Assembly: GCA_963205005.1 (NCBI GenBank)
Contig: CAUJHW010000089.1
Span: forward strand, 1-44,327
DNA from: Pseudomonadota bacterium
GTDB taxonomy: Bacteria; Pseudomonadota; Alphaproteobacteria; Caulobacterales; Caulobacteraceae
DNA: 44,327 nt
Reading direction: 5' to 3'
Shown: positions 34,111-44,216 of the stretch, piece after piece
How the letters are laid out: every line of letters begins with the position of its first letter
How positions within the stretch are numbered: position 1 is the first letter of the stretch
The notes under the pieces: generated by a model
Database searches by the model: none
The model's input: only the letters and a program-made list of their open reading frames with translations
Told to the model about the DNA's origin: nothing
Made by a program: the position numbers and the translations under genes

Positions 34111-35975
34111 CGCAGGAACCCGGCGACGGGCGACCCGAGGGGGCTGCGCCTGACGATCGTGGCCTGCTGACGGATGCGCTGTCGGGCCTCTGTGACGCCA
34201 CCCAGGACGCGATCTGGATCCGTGACCTCCAGGGCCGGGTGATCTTCCGCAACGCCTCGGCGACAGCGCGGACACTGCCACCGGCCCCCGACGGCCTTGC
34301 GGCGCTGGCCAGTTCCGAGAACGCCGAGCCGTTCGCACGGATGCAGGCCGCCGAAACCCGCGCCGCCGAAACCGGCGTACGTGAGACCGTGACCTGCCAG
34401 TGGGTCCGCAAGGACGGTACGCCGGCGTACTACGAAGTCCGGTTCATTCCGCTGCGCGACTCCGGCGGAGCCATCGTGGCGGTGGCCGCGAGGGCGCTCG
34501 ACATGGCTGTCGGCCGGTCAGAGGCCTCGCTCCTCGAGGCGATCGGAGACGCCACCAGCGACGCGATGTTCGCCAAGGATCTGGACCTGAGGTTCACCTA
34601 TGTGAACGCGTCGTTCCTGACCCGAATTCACAGGTCGAAGGCGGCCGTTCTGGGGAAGACGCTTGCCGAGGTCTGGCCGGGGGCCCCGGCGGAATTCGAA
34701 GCCTCCGAGCGCCTTCTGCTGGAAACCGGCGAGCCGGAGGAGGTGCGCTGGACCGGCGCGACGCCCAGCGGGGAGCGGACGCTGCGATCGCGGCGCTTTC
34801 CGATCCGCGCCGCCGACGGGGCGGTGGTCGGGCTGGCCTCCTTCACCACCGACATCACCGCCGAGGCGGCCCTGAGCCGGGAGCTGACCGCCACCACGGC
34901 GCGGCTGACCGAGATCACCGAGCTGACGCCAAACATCCTGTGGACGCTCGACGCCGACGGGAACGGGGCGATGGTCAACGCGCGGTGGGAGGAATTTACC
35001 GGGCTGCCCCGGCCGGTCGGCCAGGAGTGGATCGAGGCGGTGCATCCGGACCAGCGCGCGGATGTCTTCGCCGGCGCCCTGGCTGTGGCCGAGAACCGCG
35101 AACCGTGGCGGGCCCAGTTCCGCCTGCGCCACCACACCGGACGCTACCGCTGGGTGCTGGCCAATGCGGTGCCCAGGTGGGGGGCGGACGGGAAGCTGGA
35201 CGGCTGGGTCGGTTCGTTCACCGACTGCCACGACCTGGTGAAGGCCGAGCGCAAGGCCCAGGAGCTGCAGGCGCAACTGTCTCATGTGTCGCGGGTCAAC
35301 GAGATGGGGCAGATGGCCTCGGCGCTGGCGCACGAGCTGAACCAGCCGCTGTCGGCGGCGGCGAGCTATGTGCAGGGGAGCGCGCGGCTGCTGAAGGCGC
35401 CGGATCCGGACCCTGTGACGGCTCAGGGCGGCCTGGCGATGGCGACGGAGCAGATCCTGCGGGCCGGCGACATCATCCGCCGCCTGCGCGACTTTCTGGC
35501 GCGCCGGGAACCGCATCGCGAGCGTGAGAGCCTCGGGGCTCTTCTCGACGAGACCTTCGCCATGGCCGCCGTGGGCGTGCTGTCGCCCGGAGTGGCGATC
35601 CGGCGGGAGGTCGCGCCGGGCGCCGAGGCTGTGGAGATCGACCGGGTGGAAATCCAGCAGGTGCTGCTCAACCTGATCCGCAACGCCGCCGACGCCATGC
35701 AGGGGCAGGAGATCCGTGCGATCGCCGTCAGCGCGGAGCCGGTCGATGGCGGGATGGTCCTGATCTCGGTGCACGATACCGGGCCGGGCCTCAGTCCCAG
35801 GGCCTTCGGCGAGTTGTTCTCGCCGTTCGTCTCATCCAAGGCGGACGGGATGGGCATCGGACTGTCGATCTGCCGCACGATCATCGAGGGACACGGGGGC
35901 CAGATCTGGGCCGAGGCGCCGGGCGACGGCGGGGCGACCCTGCGCTTCACCGTGCCCGCGGCCCCCGCACGCTGA
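34107..35975 (+). CDS. cytosolic multi-PAS histidine kinase, paralogue of the preceding gene
   Basis: This 622-residue soluble kinase has three PAS domains: about 22-135, 142-255 (DAMFAKDLDLRFTYVN) and 266-380 (PAS_3 type, HHTGRYRWVLANAV). HisKA has phospho-His409 in ALAHELNQPLSAAASY, and HATPase_c has LLNLIRNAADAMQG, VHDTGPGLS and DGMGIGLSICRTI. It aligns with the upstream kinase over its whole length except that the FixL-like fourth PAS is absent. The two are therefore a tandem duplication with one domain gained or lost. There is no receiver domain. It is convergent with ctrA across a 69-bp gap containing a terminator. Translation probably depends on the overlapping leader ORF. Signal and partner regulator are unknown. 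Confidence 0.9.
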   Translation: MTQEPGDGRPEGAAPDDRGLLTDALSGLCDATQDAIWIRDLQGRVIFRNASATARTLPPAPDGLAALASSENAEPFARMQAAETRAAETGVRETVTCQWVRKDGTPAYYEVRFIPLRDSGGAIVAVAARALDMAVGRSEASLLEAIGDATSDAMFAKDLDLRFTYVNASFLTRIHRSKAAVLGKTLAEVWPGAPAEFEASERLLLETGEPEEVRWTGATPSGERTLRSRRFPIRAADGAVVGLASFTTDITAEAALSRELTATTARLTEITELTPNILWTLDADGNGAMVNARWEEFTGLPRPVGQEWIEAVHPDQRADVFAGALAVAENREPWRAQFRLRHHTGRYRWVLANAVPRWGADGKLDGWVGSFTDCHDLVKAERKAQELQAQLSHVSRVNEMGQMASALAHELNQPLSAAASYVQGSARLLKAPDPDPVTAQGGLAMATEQILRAGDIIRRLRDFLARREPHRERESLGALLDETFAMAAVGVLSPGVAIRREVAPGAEAVEIDRVEIQQVLLNLIRNAADAMQGQEIRAIAVSAEPVDGGMVLISVHDTGPGLSPRAFGELFSPFVSSKADGMGIGLSICRTIIEGHGGQIWAEAPGDGGATLRFTVPAAPAR

Positions 35976-35992
35976 GCGCCGCGGCCAAACGG

Positions 35993-36019
35993 AAAACGCC
36001 CCGCACGAGGGCGGGGCGT
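35993..36019 (-). terminator. intrinsic terminator of ctrA
   Basis: Arms ACGCCCCGC (35996-36004) and GCGGGGCGT (36011-36019) pair perfectly around a 6-base loop. On the minus strand the hairpin is followed by TTTT (35996-35993), so it ends ctrA transcription, 25 bp after the ctrA stop. It is also positioned to stop kinase transcription from the opposite side, but without a T-tract in that direction. Confidence 0.8.
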
Positions 36020-36044
36020 CGCAGTTCCGGATTGTCTGACCGTA

Positions 36045-36746
36045 TCAGGCGGCGACGGTCGCCATCGCCTCATGCGGGTCGCGCAGGACATAGCCGCGGC
36101 CCCAGACCGTCTCGATGTGGTGCTTGCCGTCGGCGGCCGCCGCCAGCTTCTTGCGAAGCTTGCAGATGAACACGTCGATGATCTTCAGCTCGGGCTCGTC
36201 CATGCCGCCGTAGAGGTGGTTCAGGAACATTTCCTTGGTGAGCGTGGTGCCCTTCCGGAGGGAGAGCAGCTCGAGCATCTGGTATTCCTTGCCGGTCAGG
36301 TGCACGCGCATCCCGCCGACTTCGACCGTCTTGGCGTCCAGGTTGACCACGATGTCGCCGGTCTTGATGACCGACTGGGCGTGACCCTTGGAGCGACGGA
36401 CCACAGCGTGGATGCGGGCGACCAGCTCGTCCTTGTGGAAGGGCTTGGTCATGTAGTCGTCAGCGCCGCCCGAGAAGGTCTTCACCTTGGTCTCGATCTC
36501 GGCGGTGCCCGACAGGATCATGATCGGGGTATTGATCTTGCCGACACGCAGGGTCCGCAGGACGTCCATGCCGCTCATGTCGGGCAGGTTCAGGTCCAGC
36601 AGGATGAGGTCGTAGTCGTAGATCTTGCCCAGATCGACGCCTTCCTCACCAAGGTCCGTCGTATAGACGTTGAAACCTTCGGATTTAAGCATCAACTCGA
36701 TGCTTTGCGCGGTGGCGCTGTCGTCCTCGATCAACAATACGCGCAT
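36045..36746 (-). CDS. ctrA: cell-cycle response regulator CtrA
   Basis: CtrA is the essential OmpR-type master regulator of Caulobacterales; phosphorylated CtrA blocks replication initiation and activates flagellar, pilus and division genes. The 233-residue product starts [20 protein letters not shown], with the phosphoacceptor Asp51 in [13 protein letters not shown], Thr/Ser in MILSGTAE, and Lys in MTKPFHKDE. The winged-helix output domain has [17 protein letters not shown] and [12 protein letters not shown]. It ends VAA, and a terminal Ala-Ala is the ClpXP degradation signal in C. crescentus CtrA. TAGGAGAG precedes the ATG. Upstream are TTAA half-sites and five GANTC sites, consistent with autoregulation and CcrM control. 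Downstream are a terminator and two convergent PAS kinases. Confidence 0.97.
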   Translation of the reverse strand: MRVLLIEDDSATAQSIELMLKSEGFNVYTTDLGEEGVDLGKIYDYDLILLDLNLPDMSGMDVLRTLRVGKINTPIMILSGTAEIETKVKTFSGGADDYMTKPFHKDELVARIHAVVRRSKGHAQSVIKTGDIVVNLDAKTVEVGGMRVHLTGKEYQMLELLSLRKGTTLTKEMFLNHLYGGMDEPELKIIDVFICKLRKKLAAAADGKHHIETVWGRGYVLRDPHEAMATVAA

Positions 36747-36811
36747 TCGGCTCTCCTACCGCGTCCCGCATTCCCCAGCGAATTCTGACGAACCCGCCCA
36801 CGTCGTTCGCG

Positions 36812-36876
36812 TTAACCTGCCTCGATCGTTCTTTAAGACTGGTTAATGGTGCTGGCCCCTCGTCCCGAATCGTTAA
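36812..36876 (-). promoter_or_regulatory. cluster of CtrA-like half-sites upstream of ctrA
   Basis: Four TTAA motifs lie at 36812, 36833, 36843 and 36873. On the minus strand the pair at 36846-36833 reads TTAACC-AGTC-TTAA, meaning TTAA-N6-TTAA. This is one base short of the TTAA-N7-TTAA CtrA consensus, and the TTAACC half is typical. The GTTAAC at 36811-36816 is palindromic. They sit 65-130 bp before the ctrA ATG, where CtrA acts on its own promoters in C. crescentus. Confidence 0.5.
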
Positions 36877-36939
36877 TCTGATTTGAGAATCGGACTCAAG
36901 CGCTGCCGGTCCGATGAGGACTCTCACGGGCGATGAATC
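36867..36939. promoter_or_regulatory. five GANTC methylation sites upstream of ctrA
   Basis: GAATC at 36867, 36887 and 36935 and GACTC at 36893 and 36919 make five CcrM-type sites in 73 bp. They lie 120-195 bp before the ctrA ATG, in the gap shared with the divergent small membrane-protein gene. In C. crescentus a GANTC site in ctrA P1 makes transcription depend on hemimethylation after the fork passes. Confidence 0.65.
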
Positions 36940-37030
36940 TTTCGTGATTGGACAGAGGGCGCGAAGCGGGGCGCGGGAACGCCTTGCTGCGCAAGGGGTT
37001 GTGGTCGGGACAGACCGACTGGAGAGCCCC

Positions 37031-37399
37031 ATGACCGACCGTTCCGATATCCTTGCCCGTTATCGCCTGCCGCTGCGTCGCGACGCGCTGAAGCCCGCCG
37101 CCGCCATGGCCGCCCCGGCGCTTCGCTTCGCCCGCCGCAACCCGATGATGCTGATGGGCGCGCTGCTGCTGGGCGTGGCCGGCGCCGTCGCCTGGCGCAA
37201 CCGCGACCGGATCGCCGAGACCGCCGGCCCCCTGATCGACGACGCCCGCAGCCGGGGCCAGGCCCTGGTCGAGGAGGCCCGGGCCAAGGGTCACGACCTG
37301 ATGGACGAAGCCCGGGCCGCGACGGGCGCGCTGGGCGAGAAGGCCGCCGACCTGCGTCGTCGCGCCACGTCCAAAAACCTGCTGTCCGACATCCACTGA
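37031..37399 (+). CDS. small single-pass membrane protein
   Basis: This is a 122-residue protein of unknown family. Residues 1-35 are basic and Ala-rich. About 37-55 form one hydrophobic helix (PMMLMGALLLGVAGAVAW) followed by the positive patch RNRDR. Residues 60-115 form a long charged helix with heptad-like Ala and acidic/basic alternation (ARSRGQALVEEARAKGHDLMDEA), probably a coiled coil. This general layout recalls DUF883/YtxH-like stress proteins, but I do not assign it. I start at the ATG at 37031; the frame is open upstream through promoter DNA of ctrA. It is divergent from ctrA and lies 66 bp before fliI, possibly in the same transcript. Confidence 0.72.
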   Translation: MTDRSDILARYRLPLRRDALKPAAAMAAPALRFARRNPMMLMGALLLGVAGAVAWRNRDRIAETAGPLIDDARSRGQALVEEARAKGHDLMDEARAATGALGEKAADLRRRATSKNLLSDIH

Positions 37400-37465
37400 G
37401 GCCCGGTCTTCACCACCCCTTAAGCGACGCAGGACGAATGTCGGCGCCGTAGTCGAGGGGCGCCC

Positions 37466-38800
37466 GTGAAGAGCCTTGTGGCCGCTGTCGAGCGGCTGGA
37501 TCCACTGACGGTTTCCGGGCGCGTCGCCGCCGTGAACGGCCTCCTGATCGAGGCGCGCGGCGGACTGTCGCGCCTGGCCGTCGGGGCGCGCGCCGAGATC
37601 ACCCGGTTCAATGACAAGCCCGTCGCCGCCGAGGTGGTGGGCTTCCGCGAGAACCGCGCCCTGCTGATGCCGTTCGGCGCGGTGGAGGGCGTGGCGCCGG
37701 GCGCCGAGATCCGCATCCAGCCGCTGGGCTCGGCCGTGCGCCCGACCAAGGCGTGGCTGGGCCGCATCGTCGACAGCTTCGGCCAGCCCATCGACGGCAA
37801 GGGCCCGCTGCCGCAGGGCATCGCCGCCTATCCGCTGCGCGCCGCCCCTCCGTCCGCCCACGCCCGCGCCCGGGTCGGCGAACGGCTGGATCTGGGCGTG
37901 CGGGCGATGAACGTCTTCACAACCTGCTGTCGCGGTCAGCGCCTTGGTGTCTTCGCCGGCTCCGGCGTCGGCAAGTCGGTGCTGCTTTCGATGCTGGCCA
38001 AGAACGCCGACTGCGACGCGGTGGTGGTGGGCCTGATCGGCGAGCGGGGCCGGGAAGTCCGCGAGTTCATCGAGGAGACCCTGGGCGAAGAGGGGCTGAA
38101 GCGCGCCATCGTCGTGGTCGCCACGTCCGACGAGCCCGCCCTGAAACGGCGCCAGGCGGCCTACATGACCATGGCCATCGCCGAGTTCCTGCGCGACCAG
38201 AACCTGGAAGTCCTCTGCCTGATGGACTCGGTCACCCGCTTCGCCATGGCCCAGCGCGAGATCGGCCTTGCCGCGGGCGAGCCGCCGACCACCAAGGGCT
38301 ATACCCCGACGGTCTTCACCGAGCTGCCGAAGCTGCTGGAGCGGGCCGGTCCCGGTCCCATCCGCCCGGACGGCACCAAGGCCGGCCCGATCACCGGCCT
38401 GTTCACGGTGCTGGTCGACGGCGACGACCACAACGAGCCGATCGCCGACGCCGTGCGCGGGATCCTGGACGGCCACATCGTCATGGAGCGGGCCATCGCC
38501 GAGCGCGGCCGCTTCCCGGCGATCAATGTGCTCAAGTCGATCAGCCGGACCATGCCGGGCTGCCAGCAGCCGCACGAACGCGATGTTGTCCGGCAGGCCC
38601 GCGAGGCGATGAGCGCCTATGCCAACATGGAGGAGTTGATCCGCATCGGCGCCTACCGCGCCGGCGCCGACCCGCTGATCGACCGCGCCATCGCGCTGAA
38701 CCCCGCCATCGAGCAGTTCCTGTCGCAGGACAAGGACGACGCCTCGAGCCTCGAGGCCTCCTTCGCCGGCCTCGACGATATCCTGAACGGAGCCGGCTAA
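37466..38800 (+). CDS. fliI: flagellar export ATPase
   Basis: FliI is the F1-beta-like hexameric ATPase of the flagellar type III export apparatus, helping to unload substrates from chaperones at the cytoplasmic face of the basal body. The 444-residue product has the N-terminal barrel and [18 protein letters not shown]. The Walker A motif is AGSGVGKS (about 164-171), the catalytic region is [13 protein letters not shown], the Walker B region is [14 protein letters not shown], and [17 protein letters not shown] is characteristic of this subfamily. The start is a GTG at 37466 with GAGGGG about 6 bp upstream. fliJ starts directly at its stop codon. The assignment is secure. Confidence 0.96.
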   Translation: MKSLVAAVERLDPLTVSGRVAAVNGLLIEARGGLSRLAVGARAEITRFNDKPVAAEVVGFRENRALLMPFGAVEGVAPGAEIRIQPLGSAVRPTKAWLGRIVDSFGQPIDGKGPLPQGIAAYPLRAAPPSAHARARVGERLDLGVRAMNVFTTCCRGQRLGVFAGSGVGKSVLLSMLAKNADCDAVVVGLIGERGREVREFIEETLGEEGLKRAIVVVATSDEPALKRRQAAYMTMAIAEFLRDQNLEVLCLMDSVTRFAMAQREIGLAAGEPPTTKGYTPTVFTELPKLLERAGPGPIRPDGTKAGPITGLFTVLVDGDDHNEPIADAVRGILDGHIVMERAIAERGRFPAINVLKSISRTMPGCQQPHERDVVRQAREAMSAYANMEELIRIGAYRAGADPLIDRAIALNPAIEQFLSQDKDDASSLEASFAGLDDILNGAG

Positions 38801-39208
38801 GTGTCCTGGGCCAAGTCGCTTATCAAACTGTCGAGCTATGAGGCCGAGGTGCTGCAGAAGCGCCTGTCGGAGATCGTCGACCGCCGGGTCGCCGCCGAGT
38901 TGAAGCTGGCGATGCTGCATGCCGAGGGCGAGGCCGAGGCGGAGTTCTCGGCGCAGGAGGCGCAGGCGGGGATCTATCGCGCCGGGTTCCTTCAGGCGCT
39001 GCGCGTGCGCAAGGCGAACGCCCAGTCGGAGATCGACGTGATCCTGCTGGAAGAGCAGGGCGCCCGCGACGCTCTGGCCGAGGCCTTCGAGGCCCAGAAG
39101 AAGTACGAGCAGATCGCCGACAACATCCGCGCCGGCGAACGCAAGGAAGAGGGCCGCCGCGAGTCCGCCGCCCTGGACGAACTGGGCCTGCGCCGCGTCT
39201 CGCGGTGA
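38801..39208 (+). CDS. fliJ: flagellar export protein FliJ
   Basis: FliJ is the coiled-coil stalk that inserts into the FliI hexamer and links it to FlhA. The 135-residue product is almost entirely helical and rich in Glu, Ala, Lys and Arg (YEAEVLQKRLSEIVDRR, then ERKEEGRRESAALDELGL). This fits the family although sequence conservation in FliJ is low. The GTG start at 38801 follows the fliI TAA with no gap, so translation is coupled. Identification rests mainly on length, coiled-coil character and position after fliI. Its TGA abuts the stop of the convergent DUF4282-like gene. Confidence 0.88.
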   Translation: MSWAKSLIKLSSYEAEVLQKRLSEIVDRRVAAELKLAMLHAEGEAEAEFSAQEAQAGIYRAGFLQALRVRKANAQSEIDVILLEEQGARDALAEAFEAQKKYEQIADNIRAGERKEEGRRESAALDELGLRRVSR

Positions 39209-39571
39209 CTATTTGCTCTGACGCGCCCGCTCGGCTTCCACGTCCTGGCGCAGGACGTGAAGGTCCTCGCTGATGCGGAAGATGGTGACGTAGAACTCGC
39301 AGAAGGCGCGCCACAGCAGCACCGCGACCGCGACGCCCAGCAGGCCGACGCCCATGACGCCGAGGGCCAGCAGGATGCCCAGGATGTTGCCTTCCCGGAT
39401 CGCCACGCCCACCGAGGCGCCGATCACACCGAAGGCGCCGACGAAGATGATCCCCAGGCCCGCCCAGTAGACGAGATGGGTGACCGTGCCGGTCAGCATC
39501 TTCTCGAAGGTCAGCAGGTCCCAGATGAACTGGGCGTTCTGGCCTTGGGGTCGTTGAAGAGGTCGACGCAT
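39209..39571 (-). CDS. DUF4282-like small membrane protein
   Basis: This 120-residue protein has a cytosolic N-terminus, then two hydrophobic segments. These are about 33-55 (LVYWAGLGIIFVGAFGVIG) and about 62-90 (ILGILLALGVMGVGLLGVAVAVLLW), followed by RAFCEFYVTIFRISEDLHVLR and a charged tail. WDLLTFEKMLTG before the first helix and EFYVTIFRI after the second match the DUF4282 pattern. I start at the ATG at 39571; the frame is open further upstream without family features. It converges with fliJ, the two stop codons abutting. A link to flagella is not indicated by the sequence; its function is unknown. Confidence 0.75.
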   Translation of the reverse strand: MRRPLQRPQGQNAQFIWDLLTFEKMLTGTVTHLVYWAGLGIIFVGAFGVIGASVGVAIREGNILGILLALGVMGVGLLGVAVAVLLWRAFCEFYVTIFRISEDLHVLRQDVEAERARQSK

Positions 39572-39740
39572 CGGTTTCCCGGGACTCAAGAACCGGGACG
39601 CATCGCCCCGAGGCCGAACCGCTATCAGCCGTTGCGGCGGCCTGCAACGGCGCAAAGTGTCATGGCCCGGCTCTGACCACGTCCGGGGCGCGCGCGTCGC
39701 GCCCGGAGAACGGATCGGTCCGCCAGCGCGCGGATCGTGC

Positions 39741-40643
39741 CTACTTCGGAAGCTCGGCCGTCGCCTTCTCGATCGAGGCGGCCATGTCGGCGATGCGTTC
39801 CTTCTTGCGGAAGGGGGTGCGGAGGAACTGGTCGACGGTGGCGTTGAACAGCGCGGGGTTGTCGTAGGGCGCGGCGTGGGTGCTGTCGGGCAGTACGGCC
39901 AGGTTCGCGTTGGGCAGGTTCTCGTAGATCTCGACCGTGTGGGTCAGCAGGATCACGTCGCGGTCGCCCGACATGACCAGCGTGGGGGCCGTCACCCCGC
40001 GCAGCCGCGCCGGATCGATGTGTGGCTCATTGGCCAGCAGATTGAACATCTTCTGGGCGCGGCGGCCCTCGACCGTCTTGCCGGCGTCCGCCGGGATCGA
40101 CTTGCGGAACGCCTCCACCATCTCGGCGGTCTCGGGATAGATCGCCTGGGGATTGAGGTTGGCCGCCATGGCCACCAGCTTGCCGACCTTGTCCGGGTGG
40201 CGGAGGCCCAGGAGCAGGGTCTCGATGCCGCCGTCGCTCCAGCCGAGCACGTCCACGCGGCCAAGTTTCAGGTGGTCGATGAGGGCGGCGAGGTCGTCGC
40301 TCATCATCTCGTAGGTGATCGGGCCCGCGCTGTCGCCGGACCGGCCCTGGTCGCGGCTGTCCATGGCGATCACCTTGCGGTGGCCCCTGAAGTACTCGAT
40401 CTGCGCCGCCAGCAGGCCCAGGCTGCCGCCGTTGCCGTGCACCAGCAGCAGCGGCTCACCCTGGCCGTAGACCTCGTAGTAGAACGTGACCCCGTCGCGG
40501 ACGAAGCTGCCGGCGGCGGCCCTGTTGGCGCCGTAGGGGGTCTTCGCCGCGGGCGTCGCGGCCTGGGCCGACTGGGGCGCGAAGCCGCCGGCCAGGGCCA
40601 GGGCCACGGCGAGCGCGACGGCGCTCCGGAGAAGATGGATCAT
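39741..40643 (-). CDS. secreted alpha/beta hydrolase
   Basis: This is a 300-residue hydrolase with a Sec signal peptide (MIHLLRSAVALAVALALAGG, cleavage after AQA near residue 28), so it acts in the periplasm or outside. The fold shows LLLVHGNGGSLG (oxyanion hole), MDSRDQGRSGDS, and the nucleophile elbow LGWSDGGIE. VMSGDRDVILL gives the acid region and PDSTHAAPY the catalytic His. The start is the ATG at 40643, where the signal peptide begins. It lies between two flagellar gene groups but shares no obvious role with them; 75 bp separate it from the end of flhA on the same strand. The substrate is unknown. Confidence 0.85.
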   Translation of the reverse strand: MIHLLRSAVALAVALALAGGFAPQSAQAATPAAKTPYGANRAAAGSFVRDGVTFYYEVYGQGEPLLLVHGNGGSLGLLAAQIEYFRGHRKVIAMDSRDQGRSGDSAGPITYEMMSDDLAALIDHLKLGRVDVLGWSDGGIETLLLGLRHPDKVGKLVAMAANLNPQAIYPETAEMVEAFRKSIPADAGKTVEGRRAQKMFNLLANEPHIDPARLRGVTAPTLVMSGDRDVILLTHTVEIYENLPNANLAVLPDSTHAAPYDNPALFNATVDQFLRTPFRKKERIADMAASIEKATAELPK

Positions 40644-40718
40644 GGAATGGCCCCCGGCTGACTGAAGAACAGTCGTCGCAACCGGGGGAACGACGGTCAA
40701 GCTGACCCGGGCGTGCGA

Positions 40719-42803
40719 CTACAGCGAGCCCACGGTCTTCAGGCGGGCCCGGGGATGGATCTCGTTCTGGCTCATCACCGGCGTCTGGCCGCGGAAGCGT
40801 TCGATGATCGAGCGGACGTACGGGCGGATCATCGGGCTGGTCAGCAGGACCGGGGTGTCACCGGCCAGCGCCGCGCGCTCGAAGGTCTCGCGGATGCCGC
40901 GGATGAAATCCTGCAGGCGGGACGGGGCCAGGGCCAGCTGCTTCTCCTCGCCCTGACCGACCAGGGCGTCGGCGAAGGCGTTCTCCCACTCCGCCGACAG
41001 GGTGACGATGGGCAGGGCGCCGTCGTCGCCGCGGTGGGCGTAGCACAGCTGGCGCGAAAGCCGGGCGCGGACCTGTTCGACCAGCAGGGTGATGGAGGAG
41101 GTGTGCGGCGCGGCCTCGCCGATGCCTTCGAGGATGGCGCCCAGGTCGCGGATGGAAACCCGCTCGCGCAGCAGGGCCTGCAGCACGCGCTGCAGGGTGG
41201 TGGCGGTGACGACGCTGGGGATCAGGTCCTCGGAGAGTTTCTTCTGCTCGGGCGGCAGGTCCTTCAGGAGCTTCTGGACCTCGGCATAGGTGAGCAGGTC
41301 CGGCATGTTCTCCTTGAGGATCTCGGTCAGATGGGTGGTCATCACCGTGGCCGGGTCGACGATGGTGTAGCCACGGAAGGTGGCTTCCTCGCGCATGGCT
41401 TCGTCGATCCAGGTGGCGGGCAGGCCGAAGGCCGGTTCCTTGATGTGCTCGCCGGGCAGTTCCACCTGGCCGCCGCGCGGGTCCATGGCCATCATCTGGC
41501 CGATGCGGACCTCGCCCGAGCCGGCCTCCATCTCCTTGATGCGCAGGCAGTAGCCCATGGCCGGCAGGCGCATGTTGTCGAGGATGCGCACCGACGGCAT
41601 CACGAACCCGAAGTCGGCGGCCAGCGTGCGGCGCAGCGCCTTGATCTGGTCGGTGAGCCGGCGGCCTTCCAGGTCGTTGATCAGCGGCAGCAGGCCATAG
41701 CCAAGCTCGATCTTGATCTCGTCAATGGCGAGCGTCTGGGAAATCGGCTCGTCCTCGGCCTCGGCGGGGGCCTCGACCACCTGCACGACTTCCGGCTCGG
41801 ACGCGGCCTTGGAGCGGCGCCACGCCAGGACGCCAGCGCCCATCGACAGCAGCGCGAAGGGGATGATCGGCATGCCCGGGATGATGGCCAGCACGCCGGC
41901 GGCGGCGGAGACCATGCCCAGGCTGATCGGGTTGGTGGCCAGCTGGGTGACCAGAGCCTTGTCGGCGGAACCTTCCACGCCGGCCTTGGACACCAGGAAG
42001 CCGGCGGCGATGGAGATGATCAGGGCCGGGATCTGGCTGACCAGACCATCGCCGATCGACATGATCGTGTAGGTCGAGAAGGCCTGGCCGAGCGGCACCT
42101 TGTGCTGGATCACGCCGATCAGGATGCCGCCGATCACGTTGACCGCCAGGATCACCAGGCCGGCCACCGCGTCGCCGCGCACGAACTTGGAGGCGCCGTC
42201 CATGGCCCCGAAGAAGGTGCTTTCCTGCTCCAGTTCCTTGCGGCGCTTCTTGGCCTCGTCGGTGTCGATCAGGCCCGAGGACAGGTCGGCGTCGATCGCC
42301 ATCTGCTTGCCGGGCATGGAATCGAGGGTGAAGCGGGCCGCCACCTCGGCAATCCGGCCGGAACCCTTGGTGATGACCACGAAGTTCACCACCACCAGGA
42401 TGATGAAGACGATCACGCCGATGGCGAAGTTGCCGCCCATCATCAGCTTGCCGAACGTCTCGATGACGTGGCCGGCCCCGTGGGCGCCCTCGTGGCCGTG
42501 GCTGAGGATCAGCCGGGTCGTCGTGATGTTGAGCGCCAGGCGATAGAGCGTCGCCACCAGCAGCACGGTCGGGAAGGCCGTGAACTCGAGCGGCTTCTTG
42601 ATCAGCAGCGAGGTCATCAGGATCAGGATCGACGTGGCGATCGAGATCGAGAGGAACACGTCCAGCATGAATGCCGGGATCGGCATGATCATGAGCACGA
42701 CGATGCCCACGACGCCGAGCGCCAGCATCACCTCGCCACGCGCCAGCCATCCCCAGACCTGGCCTGGGGAGGGGGCGGTGTCGAAGCGGTAGGCCTCGGC
42801 CAT
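40719..42803 (-). CDS. flhA: flagellar export gate protein FlhA
   Basis: FlhA is the large inner-membrane component of the flagellar type III export gate that uses the proton-motive force. The 694-residue length is normal. Residues about 15-320 hold eight hydrophobic segments. The cytoplasmic loop of the FHIPEP family is visible (VAARFTLDSMPGKQMAIDAD and SGLIDTDEAKKRR). The C-terminal half is the cytosolic FlhA-C domain (EIKIELGYGLLPLINDLEGR and ending near RPYVRSIIERF) that docks chaperone-substrate complexes. The ATG at 42803 follows AGGA and lies 10 bp after the flbD stop, so the genes are co-transcribed. The order fliN-flbD-flhA is that of the C. crescentus fliF operon. Confidence 0.96.
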   Translation of the reverse strand: MAEAYRFDTAPSPGQVWGWLARGEVMLALGVVGIVVLMIMPIPAFMLDVFLSISIATSILILMTSLLIKKPLEFTAFPTVLLVATLYRLALNITTTRLILSHGHEGAHGAGHVIETFGKLMMGGNFAIGVIVFIILVVVNFVVITKGSGRIAEVAARFTLDSMPGKQMAIDADLSSGLIDTDEAKKRRKELEQESTFFGAMDGASKFVRGDAVAGLVILAVNVIGGILIGVIQHKVPLGQAFSTYTIMSIGDGLVSQIPALIISIAAGFLVSKAGVEGSADKALVTQLATNPISLGMVSAAAGVLAIIPGMPIIPFALLSMGAGVLAWRRSKAASEPEVVQVVEAPAEAEDEPISQTLAIDEIKIELGYGLLPLINDLEGRRLTDQIKALRRTLAADFGFVMPSVRILDNMRLPAMGYCLRIKEMEAGSGEVRIGQMMAMDPRGGQVELPGEHIKEPAFGLPATWIDEAMREEATFRGYTIVDPATVMTTHLTEILKENMPDLLTYAEVQKLLKDLPPEQKKLSEDLIPSVVTATTLQRVLQALLRERVSIRDLGAILEGIGEAAPHTSSITLLVEQVRARLSRQLCYAHRGDDGALPIVTLSAEWENAFADALVGQGEEKQLALAPSRLQDFIRGIRETFERAALAGDTPVLLTSPMIRPYVRSIIERFRGQTPVMSQNEIHPRARLKTVGSL

Positions 42804-42813
42804 GACGGGTATC

Positions 42814-44184
<1,371 letters not shown>

Positions 44185-44216
44185 GAATCTCTACTCCTTC
44201 AAACGCGAGGCCGGCA

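Noticed and set aside
40600..40720. Sigma54 promoter (GG-N10-GC) near the flagellar genes
   Set aside because: GG and GC pairs are too frequent at this GC content and no full TGGCAC-N5-TTGC match was found.
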